Source: Pseudomonadota bacterium (GTDB lineage Bacteria > Pseudomonadota > Gammaproteobacteria > Burkholderiales > Rhodocyclaceae). From it: a DNA stretch of 64,000 nt. Below are positions 56,216-64,000 of the stretch, piece by piece. The notes under the pieces were generated by a model, which saw nothing but the letters and a program-made list of their open reading frames with translations, made no database searches and was not told the DNA's origin. Numbering within the stretch: the first letter of the stretch is position 1; each line of letters starts with the position of its first letter. The stretch covers positions 1 to 64,000 of the forward strand of contig JAGTRW010000009.1 in NCBI GenBank assembly GCA_018262095.1, in the 5' to 3' direction. The translations under genes and the position numbers were made by a program.

Positions 56216-57226
56216 GTGATTTCCGAATTGACCTCAGGCTCCGACATTGCCGCGGCCAAAGACCTCATCGAGCGCAACGGACTTTGTTTCGAAGCGGGCT
56301 ATGACGAGCTGTTCGGCATCCATGAACTCGGCGAACTGGTTGCCGTTGGCGCGCGTTCCGGGAGCATTCTCAAGATGCTGGTGGTCGAGCCGTCTCACCA
56401 GGGCGGCCCCTTGCTCGGTGAACTCGTGACCACGCTGCTTGGGCGCGGATTGGATGCCGGTTTTGAGTCGCTGTTCATCTATACCAAGCCCGAGTATGCG
56501 CAGACTTTCGAGTCGCTCAACTTCACGCTGCTCGCCAGTCAGGGCAAGGTCGCGCTGCTCGAATACGGCAAGGGACTCAAGACCTGGCTGGCTGGTCAGC
56601 GTTCCCTGATCCGGCCTGGACTGAACGGCGCCGTGGTCATGAACTGCAACCCGTTCACCAACGGTCACCGTTATCTGGCTGAAAGCGCCGCACGTCAGGT
56701 CGACAATCTCTACCTCTTTGTGGTGCGCGAAGATCGTTCGCTTTTCCCTTTCGACGTGCGTTTCAGGCTGGTCCAGGAAGGCGTTCGCGATATCGGCAAT
56801 GTGATTCTTCTTGACACCTCGCGCTACATCGTCAGTGGTGCGACCTTTCCGACTTATTTCCTCAAGAAGGACGATCCGGTCGCTCGCATCCAGATGGAAC
56901 TCGACGTCACGCTGTTTGCCTCGCGGATCGCACCTTTTTTTGGCATTACCCGTCGCTTTGTCGGTACCGAGCCGAACTGCCAACTGACCGACAGCTATAA
57001 CGCGACGATGAAGCGTCTGTTGCCCGTCTATGGCATCGAACTGATCGAAATTGAGCGCAAGCAGGCCGCGTCGGGGGTGATCAGCGCCTCTCGGGTACGC
57101 GAACTGATCGCGCGCAACGAGCTTTCTCAACTTGCCGACTACGTTCCAGCCAGCACCCTGGCTTATCTTTTGAGCGAGGCCGGAGAGCCCATTCGAAACC
57201 AACTGCAGCTTAACCTTAGGAGGTAG
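56216..57226 (+). CDS. citC: [Citrate (pro-3S)-lyase] ligase
   Basis: A 336-residue protein: an N-terminal GNAT-like domain (VAVGARSGSILKMLVVEPSHQ) and a C-terminal nucleotidyltransferase domain with the HxGH-type motif NPFTNGHRYL and the later SASRVREL. It uses ATP and acetate to acetylate the thiol of the citrate-lyase prosthetic group and so activates the enzyme. GTG 56216 is preferred because AAGGA lies ten bases upstream; a GTG at 56168 lacks one. It starts the operon citC-citD-PPC-citE-citF-citX-citG. Confidence 0.93.
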   Translation: MISELTSGSDIAAAKDLIERNGLCFEAGYDELFGIHELGELVAVGARSGSILKMLVVEPSHQGGPLLGELVTTLLGRGLDAGFESLFIYTKPEYAQTFESLNFTLLASQGKVALLEYGKGLKTWLAGQRSLIRPGLNGAVVMNCNPFTNGHRYLAESAARQVDNLYLFVVREDRSLFPFDVRFRLVQEGVRDIGNVILLDTSRYIVSGATFPTYFLKKDDPVARIQMELDVTLFASRIAPFFGITRRFVGTEPNCQLTDSYNATMKRLLPVYGIELIEIERKQAASGVISASRVRELIARNELSQLADYVPASTLAYLLSEAGEPIRNQLQLNLRR

Positions 57227-57229
57227 TAC

Positions 57230-57493
57230 ATGATTATTTTGAAGAAAGGGCAGGCCGGTACCATGCAGTCCAGCGACCTGATGGTCATCGTTGAACCGGC
57301 GAGCGAACTGACCATTGAAATCGAATCGACGGTCAAGAAACAGTTCGAGCACCTGATCCGCGCCAGGCTTGAGCAGGTTCTTGCCAAATTCGGGGTCGTC
57401 TCGGGCCGCATCAGCGTCAGCGATCGCGGCGCGCTCGACTATGCCATTGAAGCACGACTTGAAGCCGCGTTGCAGCGGGCCGGAGGCGCATGA
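57230..57493 (+). CDS. citD: Citrate lyase acyl carrier protein (gamma subunit)
   Basis: An 87-residue acyl carrier. Ser14 in GTMQSSD is the attachment site for the phosphoribosyl-dephospho-CoA prosthetic group, at the same position as in Klebsiella CitD. AGGAGG precedes ATG 57230. It overlaps the PPC-domain gene at an ATGA junction. The subunit shuttles acetyl/citryl groups between CitF and CitE. Confidence 0.96.
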   Translation: MIILKKGQAGTMQSSDLMVIVEPASELTIEIESTVKKQFEHLIRARLEQVLAKFGVVSGRISVSDRGALDYAIEARLEAALQRAGGA

Positions 57494-57975
57494 TGGATAA
57501 CAGCAACAAGGGAGTCTGGTACAAGGAATACAAACAGGGACGGCGTTTCCTGATCAAGATTCGTCCCGGCGAAAGCCTGGTGCGGAGCATCGAGCAGATT
57601 GCCCGCCAGGAAGAAATCCACAATGCGGTGGTCCTTTCGGCGATCGGCTCGGTCAAGAATGTTCACCTCAACGACATCAAGAGCGGCGCCAAGTTGCCGA
57701 TCACGCCGGCCCGGCTGACCTTTCACGAACTCGAAGGCCCGCTCGAATTGCTTTCGCTGACTGGAAACATCGTACCGGCCGAGACCGGGCAGGTGAATTG
57801 TCACCTGCATATCATGGGTAGCAAGTCGTCAGGCGACGTCGTCGGCGGCCATATGCAAGACGCCGAGGTGTTTGCGACCTGCGAGATCGTACTGGTCGAG
57901 CTGATGCTTGAGGGAATCGAACGGCATCTGTCCAAGACCGGCGGTACGCCCACCATTTTCTTCGCCGAGGAGTAG
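57490..57975 (+). CDS. PPC-domain (DUF296) protein inside the citrate-lyase operon
   Basis: A 161-residue protein with the PPC/DUF296 fold. The conserved histidine motif appears as CHLHIMGSKSSGDVVGGHM, which in structures of this family can bind a metal ion. The domain occurs in plant AT-hook factors and in stand-alone bacterial proteins annotated as DNA-binding, but its bacterial function is not known. The gene is wedged between citD and citE with a 4-bp overlap on one side and four bases on the other, so it is made with the lyase. It could regulate the operon or assist the enzyme. Confidence 0.9.
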   Translation: MMDNSNKGVWYKEYKQGRRFLIKIRPGESLVRSIEQIARQEEIHNAVVLSAIGSVKNVHLNDIKSGAKLPITPARLTFHELEGPLELLSLTGNIVPAETGQVNCHLHIMGSKSSGDVVGGHMQDAEVFATCEIVLVELMLEGIERHLSKTGGTPTIFFAEE

Positions 57976-57979
57976 TCTT

Positions 57980-58900
57980 ATGGCCGATTACAAATTACGC
58001 CGGTCCTTGCTTTACGTGCCGGGCAACATGCCGTCGATGTTGCAGAATGTTCCCTTGTTTCAGTGCGATGCCGTTCAGATCGACCTTGAAGATGCGGTGC
58101 CGCTGGCCGAGAAGGATGCAGCGCGAATCCTGGTCAGGCGTTTTCTCGATACCTACAAGGAGCGCAACAAGGAAGTCCTGGTTCGCATCAACGGGCTCGA
58201 TACCAAATGGGCGCTCGACGATCTGAAAGCCGTGTTGCCGGGACTCCCCGACGGCATTCGTTTGCCCAAGGCCGACTCGCCTGATGTCGTCGAACGTCTC
58301 GACACCCTGCTCACCGAGTACGAGGAAGAACTCGGGCTCGAAGTCGGTTTCTTCAAGATCCTGCCGTCGATCGAAACGGCGATGGGTGTGATCAACGCGG
58401 TGTTTACCGCGCGCGCTTCGACGCGACTGATCGGCCTGGCATTCGGCGCCGAAGACTACACCGCGACGATGGAAATCAACCGCACCAAGACTGGCGAGGA
58501 GTTGTTCAACGCGCGAATGAACGTGCTGTGGGCAGCCAAAGCCGCGGGAATTCAGGCGCTCGACTCGATTTTTGCCGACGTCAACGACATGGATGCACTG
58601 CGCACCGAGACCGAACTGATCAAGAAGCTCGGTTTTACCGGCAAGAGCCTCGTCAATCCGCGTCAGATCGACGTGGTTCATGAGGTGTTCGCACCCAAGC
58701 AGGCCGAGGTCGACTACGCGCTGCAAGTGATGGACGCCATCAAGCGTGCGCGCGAGATGGGCACCGGGGTGATTTCGCTTAAAGGCAAAATGATCGATCG
58801 ACCGGTCGTCGTTCGCGCCGCTCGCGTGCTGAGCACGGCCCGCGCCCACGGCATGGTCGATGTAGTGATTAACGAGGAGGATATCAATGGCGCTGAATAG
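57980..58900 (+). CDS. citE: Citrate lyase beta subunit (citryl-ACP lyase)
   Basis: A 306-residue TIM-barrel protein: RRSLLYVPGNMPSML, QIDLEDAVPLAEKDAAR (metal-binding Glu/Asp), LPSIETAMGVINA, LAFGAEDYTATMEI and TGKSLVNPRQIDVVHEVF. It cleaves citryl-ACP to oxaloacetate and acetyl-ACP. ATG 57980 begins the conserved fold. It overlaps citF by 14 bp. Confidence 0.96.
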   Translation: MADYKLRRSLLYVPGNMPSMLQNVPLFQCDAVQIDLEDAVPLAEKDAARILVRRFLDTYKERNKEVLVRINGLDTKWALDDLKAVLPGLPDGIRLPKADSPDVVERLDTLLTEYEEELGLEVGFFKILPSIETAMGVINAVFTARASTRLIGLAFGAEDYTATMEINRTKTGEELFNARMNVLWAAKAAGIQALDSIFADVNDMDALRTETELIKKLGFTGKSLVNPRQIDVVHEVFAPKQAEVDYALQVMDAIKRAREMGTGVISLKGKMIDRPVVVRAARVLSTARAHGMVDVVINEEDINGAE

Positions 58901-60425
58901 TGTGGGACGGGACATTCCGGAGACTTTTGCCGGCAAGAAGCTGATTCCCTATAGCGATCCGTGGTCTTTGCAACCGCACGCCGAGCGCTCGACGCGGGCG
59001 ATCCGGCGCATCACCCACAACGGCAGCAAGCTGGTCGGCGGTCTGCGCGATGCGATCATCGCCTCGGGGCTCAAGGATGGGATGACCATCTCGACGCACC
59101 ACAGCCTGCGCAACGGCGACCAGCTGCTCAACGATCTGGTGCGCGAAATCGACGCGCTCGGCATCCGCGACATCAAGATCGCCTCGAGCTCGGTGCACAT
59201 CGTTCATGCCGAACTGATCCCGTTCATCCGCAAGGGCGTGATTAGCGGCTTCGAATGCGGCGTCAACGGTCTGATCGGCGAACTGGTTTCCAAGGGCGAG
59301 CTCGATTGCCCGATCATCGTCCGTTCGCACGGCGGTCGTGCCCGCGCCTTGATCACCGGCGAAGTGCCGGTCGACGTCGCTTTCCTCGCCGCGCCGTATT
59401 GCGACGAGTATGGCAACTTCAACGGCTACTACGGCCCGTCGGCGTGCGGCAGCCTGGGCTATGCCCAGGTCGATGCGCAGCACGCGCACAAGGTCGTTGC
59501 CGTGACCGACAATCTGGTGCCTTTCCCCGCCGTTCCGGTCGGTATTCCGCAGTCGGTGGTGGACTTCGTCTGCCAGGTCCCGCGGCTTGGCGATCCGAAG
59601 AAGATCGTTTCGTCGACGACCAAGATCACCACCGACCCGATCGGTCTGCAGATCGCCAAATACGCCGCGCTGGTGATGGAGTCGTCGGGCTACATCAAGG
59701 ACGGTTTCTCGTTCCAGACCGGAACCGGCGGCATCTCGCTGGCGGTTGCCGAGAACGTTCGCGCCATCATGCGCGCGGGCAAGATCAAGGGCGCCTTCGG
59801 TTGCGGCGGGATTACCGGCAATTTCGTCGATATGCTCGAAGAAGGGTTGTTTGAAGCGCTGTTCGATGTCCAGTGCTTCGACCTCAAGGCGGTCGAGTCG
59901 ATCGGTCGCAACCAGAAACACGTCGAGATGACCGCCGGCACCTACGCCAACCCGTTCAACTGCGGTTCGGTGGTCAATCGCCTCGATTGCGCGATCCTCT
60001 CGGCGACTGAAATCGACGTCAACTTCAACGTCAACGTCAATACCGAGTCGACCGGTTACCTGCTGCACAACACCGGCGGACACTGCGACGTGGCCGCTGG
60101 CGCCAAGGTCTCGATCGTCGTCTGTCCGTCGATTCGCGGCCGTCTGCCGATGATCCGCGACGAGGTGACGACGATCACCACGCCGGGCGAAACGGTCGGC
60201 GTGATCGTCACCGAACGCGGTATCGCGGTCAATGACAATCTTCCTGAACTCAAGGCCGAACTGATCCGGCGTCGTGCGCCGGTCAAGGACATCCGCCAGC
60301 TGCGTGACGAAATCTACGCGGTGACCGGGGTGCCCCGGCCGATCGAGTTCGAGGACAAGGTCGTCGGCCTGATCGAATACCGTGACGGTTCAATCATTGA
60401 CGTCGTCAGACAAGTCTGTCCGTAG
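58887..60425 (+). CDS. citF: Citrate lyase alpha subunit (citrate:acetyl-ACP transferase)
   Basis: A 512-residue CoA-transferase-type subunit. THHSLRNGDQLLNDLV, CGSLGYAQVDAQHAHKVV, GFSFQTGTGGISLAVAE and VVNRLDCAILSATEIDVNFN are typical. It swaps acetyl-ACP for citrate to form citryl-ACP. GAGGAGG precedes ATG 58887 inside the end of citE. Its 3' end overlaps citX by 44 bp. Confidence 0.96.
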   Translation: MALNSVGRDIPETFAGKKLIPYSDPWSLQPHAERSTRAIRRITHNGSKLVGGLRDAIIASGLKDGMTISTHHSLRNGDQLLNDLVREIDALGIRDIKIASSSVHIVHAELIPFIRKGVISGFECGVNGLIGELVSKGELDCPIIVRSHGGRARALITGEVPVDVAFLAAPYCDEYGNFNGYYGPSACGSLGYAQVDAQHAHKVVAVTDNLVPFPAVPVGIPQSVVDFVCQVPRLGDPKKIVSSTTKITTDPIGLQIAKYAALVMESSGYIKDGFSFQTGTGGISLAVAENVRAIMRAGKIKGAFGCGGITGNFVDMLEEGLFEALFDVQCFDLKAVESIGRNQKHVEMTAGTYANPFNCGSVVNRLDCAILSATEIDVNFNVNVNTESTGYLLHNTGGHCDVAAGAKVSIVVCPSIRGRLPMIRDEVTTITTPGETVGVIVTERGIAVNDNLPELKAELIRRRAPVKDIRQLRDEIYAVTGVPRPIEFEDKVVGLIEYRDGSIIDVVRQVCP

Positions 60426-60903
60426 CATCCTTGCGGCCAGGGACAGCCGCCAGGATGGCCTCGCTCGGCGTTTGAGCGAAGGCCACCTGGCGACGGTCTT
60501 TATGTCGCTCAATATTCCTGGTCAGGATAAAACGCCAGCGGGTTCGCAGGCGTTTTTCCTGTCTATTCTCGATCAACTGGCGCAAACTTTTCCGGGCTTG
60601 TCGATGCTCGAAAGATCGTCGGACGCGCTCGGCCCTTTCGCGATCATCGCGCTTGCGATCGATCCGCGCGAAGTCAAGAAAGCCTGCATTGCGCTTGAAA
60701 CAGCACATCCCGCGGCACGCTTGATCGACCTTGACGTCTATTCTGCTGCGGGCGTTCAGATCGACCGCGCCAGCCTCGGCGTTGCTGCGCGCCCCTGCCT
60801 CGTTTGCCAATCGCCGGCGGTCGACTGCATTCGCCTCAAACGGCACTCGCTTGAAGAAGTCATCGCCCAGACCCATGAACTGCTCAGCCCCTTCAACGCT
60901 TGA
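60382..60903 (+). CDS. citX: Apo-citrate lyase phosphoribosyl-dephospho-CoA transferase
   Basis: A 173-residue CitX protein. The family pattern appears as RLIDLDVYSAAGVQIDRASLG, followed by RPCLVCQSPAVDCIR and the histidine in KRHSLEE. It transfers the prosthetic-group precursor to Ser14 of CitD. GTG 60382 lies in the end of citF, and the stop overlaps citG by 29 bp, so expression is tightly coupled. Confidence 0.92.
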   Translation: MTVQSLTSSDKSVRSILAARDSRQDGLARRLSEGHLATVFMSLNIPGQDKTPAGSQAFFLSILDQLAQTFPGLSMLERSSDALGPFAIIALAIDPREVKKACIALETAHPAARLIDLDVYSAAGVQIDRASLGVAARPCLVCQSPAVDCIRLKRHSLEEVIAQTHELLSPFNA

Positions 60904-61741
60904 GACGCTGGCGACCTCGCTGGTCAGCGGCGCTCGCCTCGAACTCCATCTGACGCCCAAGCCGGGTCTCGTCGACCGCGCCGATTGCGGATCGCATCCC
61001 GACCTGTCGATTGAAATCATGGAGCGCTCGATCGGCTACGTTTCTGGCTATCTTGATGAGACGCTCGTCTCGCTGGCCGCGGGCCAGTCTTTCGCGCACC
61101 AGAAGGCGATCGGCGTGCGCGCCGAACAGCGTCTGCTCGCTGATTTGGGAACCAATACCCACAAGGGTTTCATCTTCCTCAGCGGGATGCTGCTGATCGC
61201 GCGCTGGCACGCCGCGTCGGCTGACGAGCGCGCCATTCGCAGCGCGCTCTGCGCGCTCTGCGACGAATTTTTCAGGACCGCCGACGAACGATCGACCAAC
61301 GGTCGCCTGGCGCGAACAAAGTACCAGGCCGGCGGCATCGTCGTCGAGTCGGTCAACGGTTTCCCTTCGGTCTTTGACCAGGGATTGCCGGTTTTTCGCC
61401 GTGCCATGCAGCAACACGGCTGCTTTGAGGCCGCGTCCTTTGCCCTGCTGGCGCGCCTGATGCAGACCGTAGACGACACCACCACGCTGCATCGCGCGGG
61501 GCCGGATGGGCTGGCGCGAGTCAAGCGCGACGGACTGGCGCTTGAGCAGATCGTCGCCGAGGGCGGTGACCATCTGGCTTTTTTGCGCGAACTCAACCGC
61601 TGCTACGTGCAAGCGAACATCACCATCGGCGGGGTGGCCGACATGATCGGCATCGCTTACGGCGTCCTGCTGGCGAGCGGCGAAATTTCGTCGCAACTGG
61701 CAACTGCGCTACCGGCTCAGCCGCCGACCACAAAACGATAG
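60875..61741 (+). CDS. citG: Triphosphoribosyl-dephospho-CoA synthase
   Basis: A 288-residue CitG. LTPKPGLVDRADCGSHPDLS, GTNTHKGFIFLSGMLL and the glycine/aspartate-rich QTVDDTTTLHRAG motif are family marks. It joins ATP and dephospho-CoA to make the prosthetic-group precursor used by CitX. ATG 60875 lies inside citX. Its last 25 bases overlap, tail to tail, the end of kdpE. Confidence 0.94.
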   Translation: MNCSAPSTLETLATSLVSGARLELHLTPKPGLVDRADCGSHPDLSIEIMERSIGYVSGYLDETLVSLAAGQSFAHQKAIGVRAEQRLLADLGTNTHKGFIFLSGMLLIARWHAASADERAIRSALCALCDEFFRTADERSTNGRLARTKYQAGGIVVESVNGFPSVFDQGLPVFRRAMQQHGCFEAASFALLARLMQTVDDTTTLHRAGPDGLARVKRDGLALEQIVAEGGDHLAFLRELNRCYVQANITIGGVADMIGIAYGVLLASGEISSQLATALPAQPPTTKR

Positions 61742-62409
61742 CCGATTCCCGCTTCGGTAATGAGGTGCTTGGGCATCGACGCATCGACCTCGATCTTCTT
61801 GCGCAGGTTGGCCATATGCACGCGAACGTAATGGGTGTCTTCGGCGTGTCCCGGTCCCCAGACGACATTGAGCAGTTGCCGATGCGTGATCACGCGATTC
61901 GGTTGCGCCACCAGATAGGTCAATAGGCGGTATTCGATCGGCGTCAGGTGCATCGGCTGGCCGTCGCGCTCGACGACGCGATGCGCAAGGTCGATGCAAA
62001 TTTCGCCAAAGCGAACCTGCGCGCTCGCCGCCTGGGGTAGCTGGCGCCTGAGTTGGGCGCGCACCCGCGCCATCAGTTCGCCGGCACCGAAAGGCTTGAC
62101 CAGGTAGTCGTCGGCGCCGGCGTCGAGCGCGGCGACCTTGTCGGTCTCGCTGCTGCGCGCCGAAAGAACGATCACCGGGCAGCTCGACCAGCTACGCAAG
62201 TCGCGGATGAAATCGACGCCGTCGCCGTCGGGCAGGCCCAGGTCGAGGACGACGAGGTCGGGACGCCGCGTTCCGGCCTCGATCAATCCGCGCTTGACGC
62301 CGTCGGCCTCGAACGCCTCGTAGCCCTCGCTCTCCAGCGCCATGCGAACGAAGCGCCGGATGTCGGCTTCGTCCTCGACGATCAATACGTGGGTGCGGAT
62401 TTCACTCAT
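61717..62409 (-). CDS. kdpE: KDP operon response regulator
   Basis: A 230-residue OmpR-family regulator. The receiver carries VEDEADIRRFV, phosphoacceptor Asp in LVVLDLGLPDGDG and Lys in YLVKPFGAGEL. The winged helix has LTPIEYRLLTYLVAQPNRVITHRQLL and the KdpE-typical GHAEDTHYVRVHMANLRKKIE. It activates kdpFABC under potassium limitation. It overlaps kdpD by 4 bp. Confidence 0.95.
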   Translation of the reverse strand: MSEIRTHVLIVEDEADIRRFVRMALESEGYEAFEADGVKRGLIEAGTRRPDLVVLDLGLPDGDGVDFIRDLRSWSSCPVIVLSARSSETDKVAALDAGADDYLVKPFGAGELMARVRAQLRRQLPQAASAQVRFGEICIDLAHRVVERDGQPMHLTPIEYRLLTYLVAQPNRVITHRQLLNVVWGPGHAEDTHYVRVHMANLRKKIEVDASMPKHLITEAGIGYRFVVGG

Positions 62410-64000
62410 ACGCGCTCATTCGCTTCGCTCTCAGTTTCAACGATTTCCGACGTGCCGCCGTCGTCGGTCGGTGGTTCGCCGCGCGGCAGCGCGAGAACAA
62501 AGCTGGCACCGCCGACGTCTCGCGTCTGCCCGCGGATCGTTCCGCCATGGGCCTGCATTATCGCGCGGCAGATCGTCAGCCCCAAGCCGACGCCAGTGGT
62601 CGAGCCTTCCTTGCTGCCGCGCTCGAATTTTTCGAAGATCGCGTCTTCGCGTCCGCTCGGCAGTCCCGGACCTTGATCGTTGACGCAGACGATCACGAAG
62701 TCGGTCTCGGCGTGCGCCTCGATGCTGATCGGGGTGCGCGCCGGCGTGTATTTTGCAGCGTTTTCGAGCAGATTGCAGAGCACGCGCTCGATCAATACCG
62801 CGTCGAACTGCAACAAGGGCAGATCCGGCGCCAGATTGACCTTGAGCGGCCGGTCTTCGAGTAGCGCGGCGCAGCCGTTGAGGGCGCTGCCGACGACTTC
62901 TTCGAGCGGCTGCCACTGACGATTGAGATGCACCGCGCCCGATTCGAGTCGCGCCATGTCGAGCAGATTGTTGACCAGCGCGGTCATGCGCATCGCCGAC
63001 GAGCGCATCGACACAATCAGCTCGCGCTGCTCTTCGGTCAGCGGCGGTTTGGTCAATTGCACGGTATCGGCGAGGCCGACCAGCGACGCCAGCGGCGTGC
63101 GCAGGTCGTGCGAGATGGTCGATAGCAGCGAGTTGCGCAGACGCTCCGATTCCATTTGCAGCGTCGTCTTTTGCGCGACGTCGATGTAGTGGATGCGTTC
63201 GATCGAGATCGCCATCAGCGACGCGCAGGTGTCGAGCACCCGGCGCTGTTCCGGGCTGAGCAATCCGGTCTCGGCGAGATCCACCGCCAGGACGCCGCGC
63301 AGCCGCATCGTCGCCTTGAGGGGCAGAACCAGGCAGCGGCTCGCCGGCAGCGTGTCGGTGCCGCGTCCGGCGGCTTCGCCGCGCGCGAAGGTCCACTGCG
63401 CGACGCCCAGGTCGACTTCGGTCGTCGCTCCCGGCAGTACCTTGAGTTGATCGTTTTCGTCGGCGACCAAGAGCGCCGTCTTGACGCCAAATTCGGCGAC
63501 CAGGAAGCGCGCGCCAATCTGCGCAACCTGCTCGACCAGCAGCGCCGCCGAAAGATCGCGCGACATTTCATAGAGACCGCTGACGCGCTGCTCGCGTTCG
63601 GTGACTGCGTCGACCTGAATCTTGAGTCCGGCCGTGAGTTGCCCGACGACCAGCGCGACGAGCAGCATTACGACAAAGGTCAGCAGGTATTGCGCATCGC
63701 TGACGGAAAACGAGAAACGCGGCGGAACAAAGAAGAAATCGAACAGTGCGACGCCGACCAACGAAGCGCAAACGGCCGGGCCGCGGCCATAGCGCAGGGC
63801 GATGCCGATCACGCAGAGCAGGAACAGCATGACGATGTTGGTCAGCTCGAGAACGCCGAGCAGCGGCGTCGCCGCCAGTGCCGTCATCCCGCACGCGGCG
63901 AGCGCCGCAGCATAGCCCTGCCATTTCACCTTGACGTGCGTTACTGACGGTTTTGGCGGCTGGGCCCGCGCCGTGCGCGGCAGCGCCAGGCGCAGCACGT
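62406..64000 (-). CDS. kdpD: Sensor histidine kinase KdpD (partial, C-terminal part)
   Basis: The right window edge cuts the gene; about 531 residues are visible out of a usual total near 900. The four-helix transmembrane DUF4118 region (VMLFLLCVIGIALRYGRGP, FDFFFVPPRFSFSV) and a GAF domain precede the kinase core: H-box STISHDLRTPLASLVGLAD, N-box LLENAAKYTPARTP and G-boxes DQGPGLPSG and TGVGLGLTI. The N-terminal KdpD and USP domains must lie beyond the window. It senses K+ limitation and phosphorylates KdpE. Confidence 0.95.
   Translation of the reverse strand, partial: VLRLALPRTARAQPPKPSVTHVKVKWQGYAAALAACGMTALAATPLLGVLELTNIVMLFLLCVIGIALRYGRGPAVCASLVGVALFDFFFVPPRFSFSVSDAQYLLTFVVMLLVALVVGQLTAGLKIQVDAVTEREQRVSGLYEMSRDLSAALLVEQVAQIGARFLVAEFGVKTALLVADENDQLKVLPGATTEVDLGVAQWTFARGEAAGRGTDTLPASRCLVLPLKATMRLRGVLAVDLAETGLLSPEQRRVLDTCASLMAISIERIHYIDVAQKTTLQMESERLRNSLLSTISHDLRTPLASLVGLADTVQLTKPPLTEEQRELIVSMRSSAMRMTALVNNLLDMARLESGAVHLNRQWQPLEEVVGSALNGCAALLEDRPLKVNLAPDLPLLQFDAVLIERVLCNLLENAAKYTPARTPISIEAHAETDFVIVCVNDQGPGLPSGREDAIFEKFERGSKEGSTTGVGLGLTICRAIMQAHGGTIRGQTRDVGGASFVLALPRGEPPTDDGGTSEIVETESEANERV

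Overview
The window is about 60% G+C with dense, often overlapping genes. It looks like a betaproteobacterium, most likely Rhodocyclales of the Propionivibrio/Accumulibacter kind. Grounds are the gene styles, the homodimeric AceE, and the pairing of citrate-lyase and tartrate pathways with PPDK and MEP isoprenoid genes. Genus is inference. No rRNA, tRNA, CRISPR array or complete insertion sequence was seen.

Layout. (A) 1-11 kb, all minus strand: a sugar or sugar-acid catabolic locus. In transcription order it holds a FadR-type regulator, a class II aldolase, a metallo-beta-lactamase-fold hydrolase (lactonase-like), a UPF0261/Tm-1-like protein, a ribose-type ABC importer (binding protein, permease, double ATPase, second permease), a RuBisCO-like protein (RLP) and an N-terminally truncated second class II aldolase. 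A YciI-like protein and a partial glutathione S-transferase follow. FadR-type operator sequences lie before the first aldolase and before the regulator. This is the best candidate for an undescribed pathway. (B) 11.6-23 kb: an HpaI-type aldolase, then a xylose/xylo-oligosaccharide locus (xylB, MsmX-like ATPase, GH43 enzyme, two permeases, binding protein, xylA, divergent xylR). It ends exactly where an aceF gene has been cut after about 15 codons. (C) 23-29.8 kb: aceE, a PocR-PAS-GGDEF-EAL protein and an ArsB/NhaD-type carrier. (D) 29.8-34.8 kb: an EmrAB-NodT-type efflux operon under a MarR regulator, with a consensus sigma70 promoter carrying two palindromic operators. (E) 34.9-38 kb: AmrB-AmrA-AmrS (MEMO1/AMMECR1/radical SAM) plus a hydrolase-fold protein that has lost its catalytic serine.

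(F) 38.1-42.3 kb: ispD-ispF and ppdK. (G) 42.3-47.4 kb: a tartrate cluster (glycerate 2-kinase, carrier, tartrate dehydrogenase, divergent LysR regulator). Its 2-phosphoglycerate would reach PEP and then PPDK. (H) 47.4-50.8 kb: an EnvZ/OmpR-like pair and an AbrB-family membrane protein. (I) 50.9-61.7 kb: citrate metabolism. A CitMHS carrier diverges from a TctD/TctE-like two-component system and an orphan binding protein, then comes citC-citD-PPC protein-citE-citF-citX-citG. (J) 61.7-64 kb: kdpE and a partial kdpD, with kdpE overlapping the end of citG tail to tail.

Taken together the window is a set of import-and-degrade modules for plant-derived sugars and organic acids, each with its own regulator. 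It carries several signs of recent rearrangement: the truncated aldolase, the cut aceF, an AT-rich block at about 7.2-11.1 kb, and gene-poor spacers.
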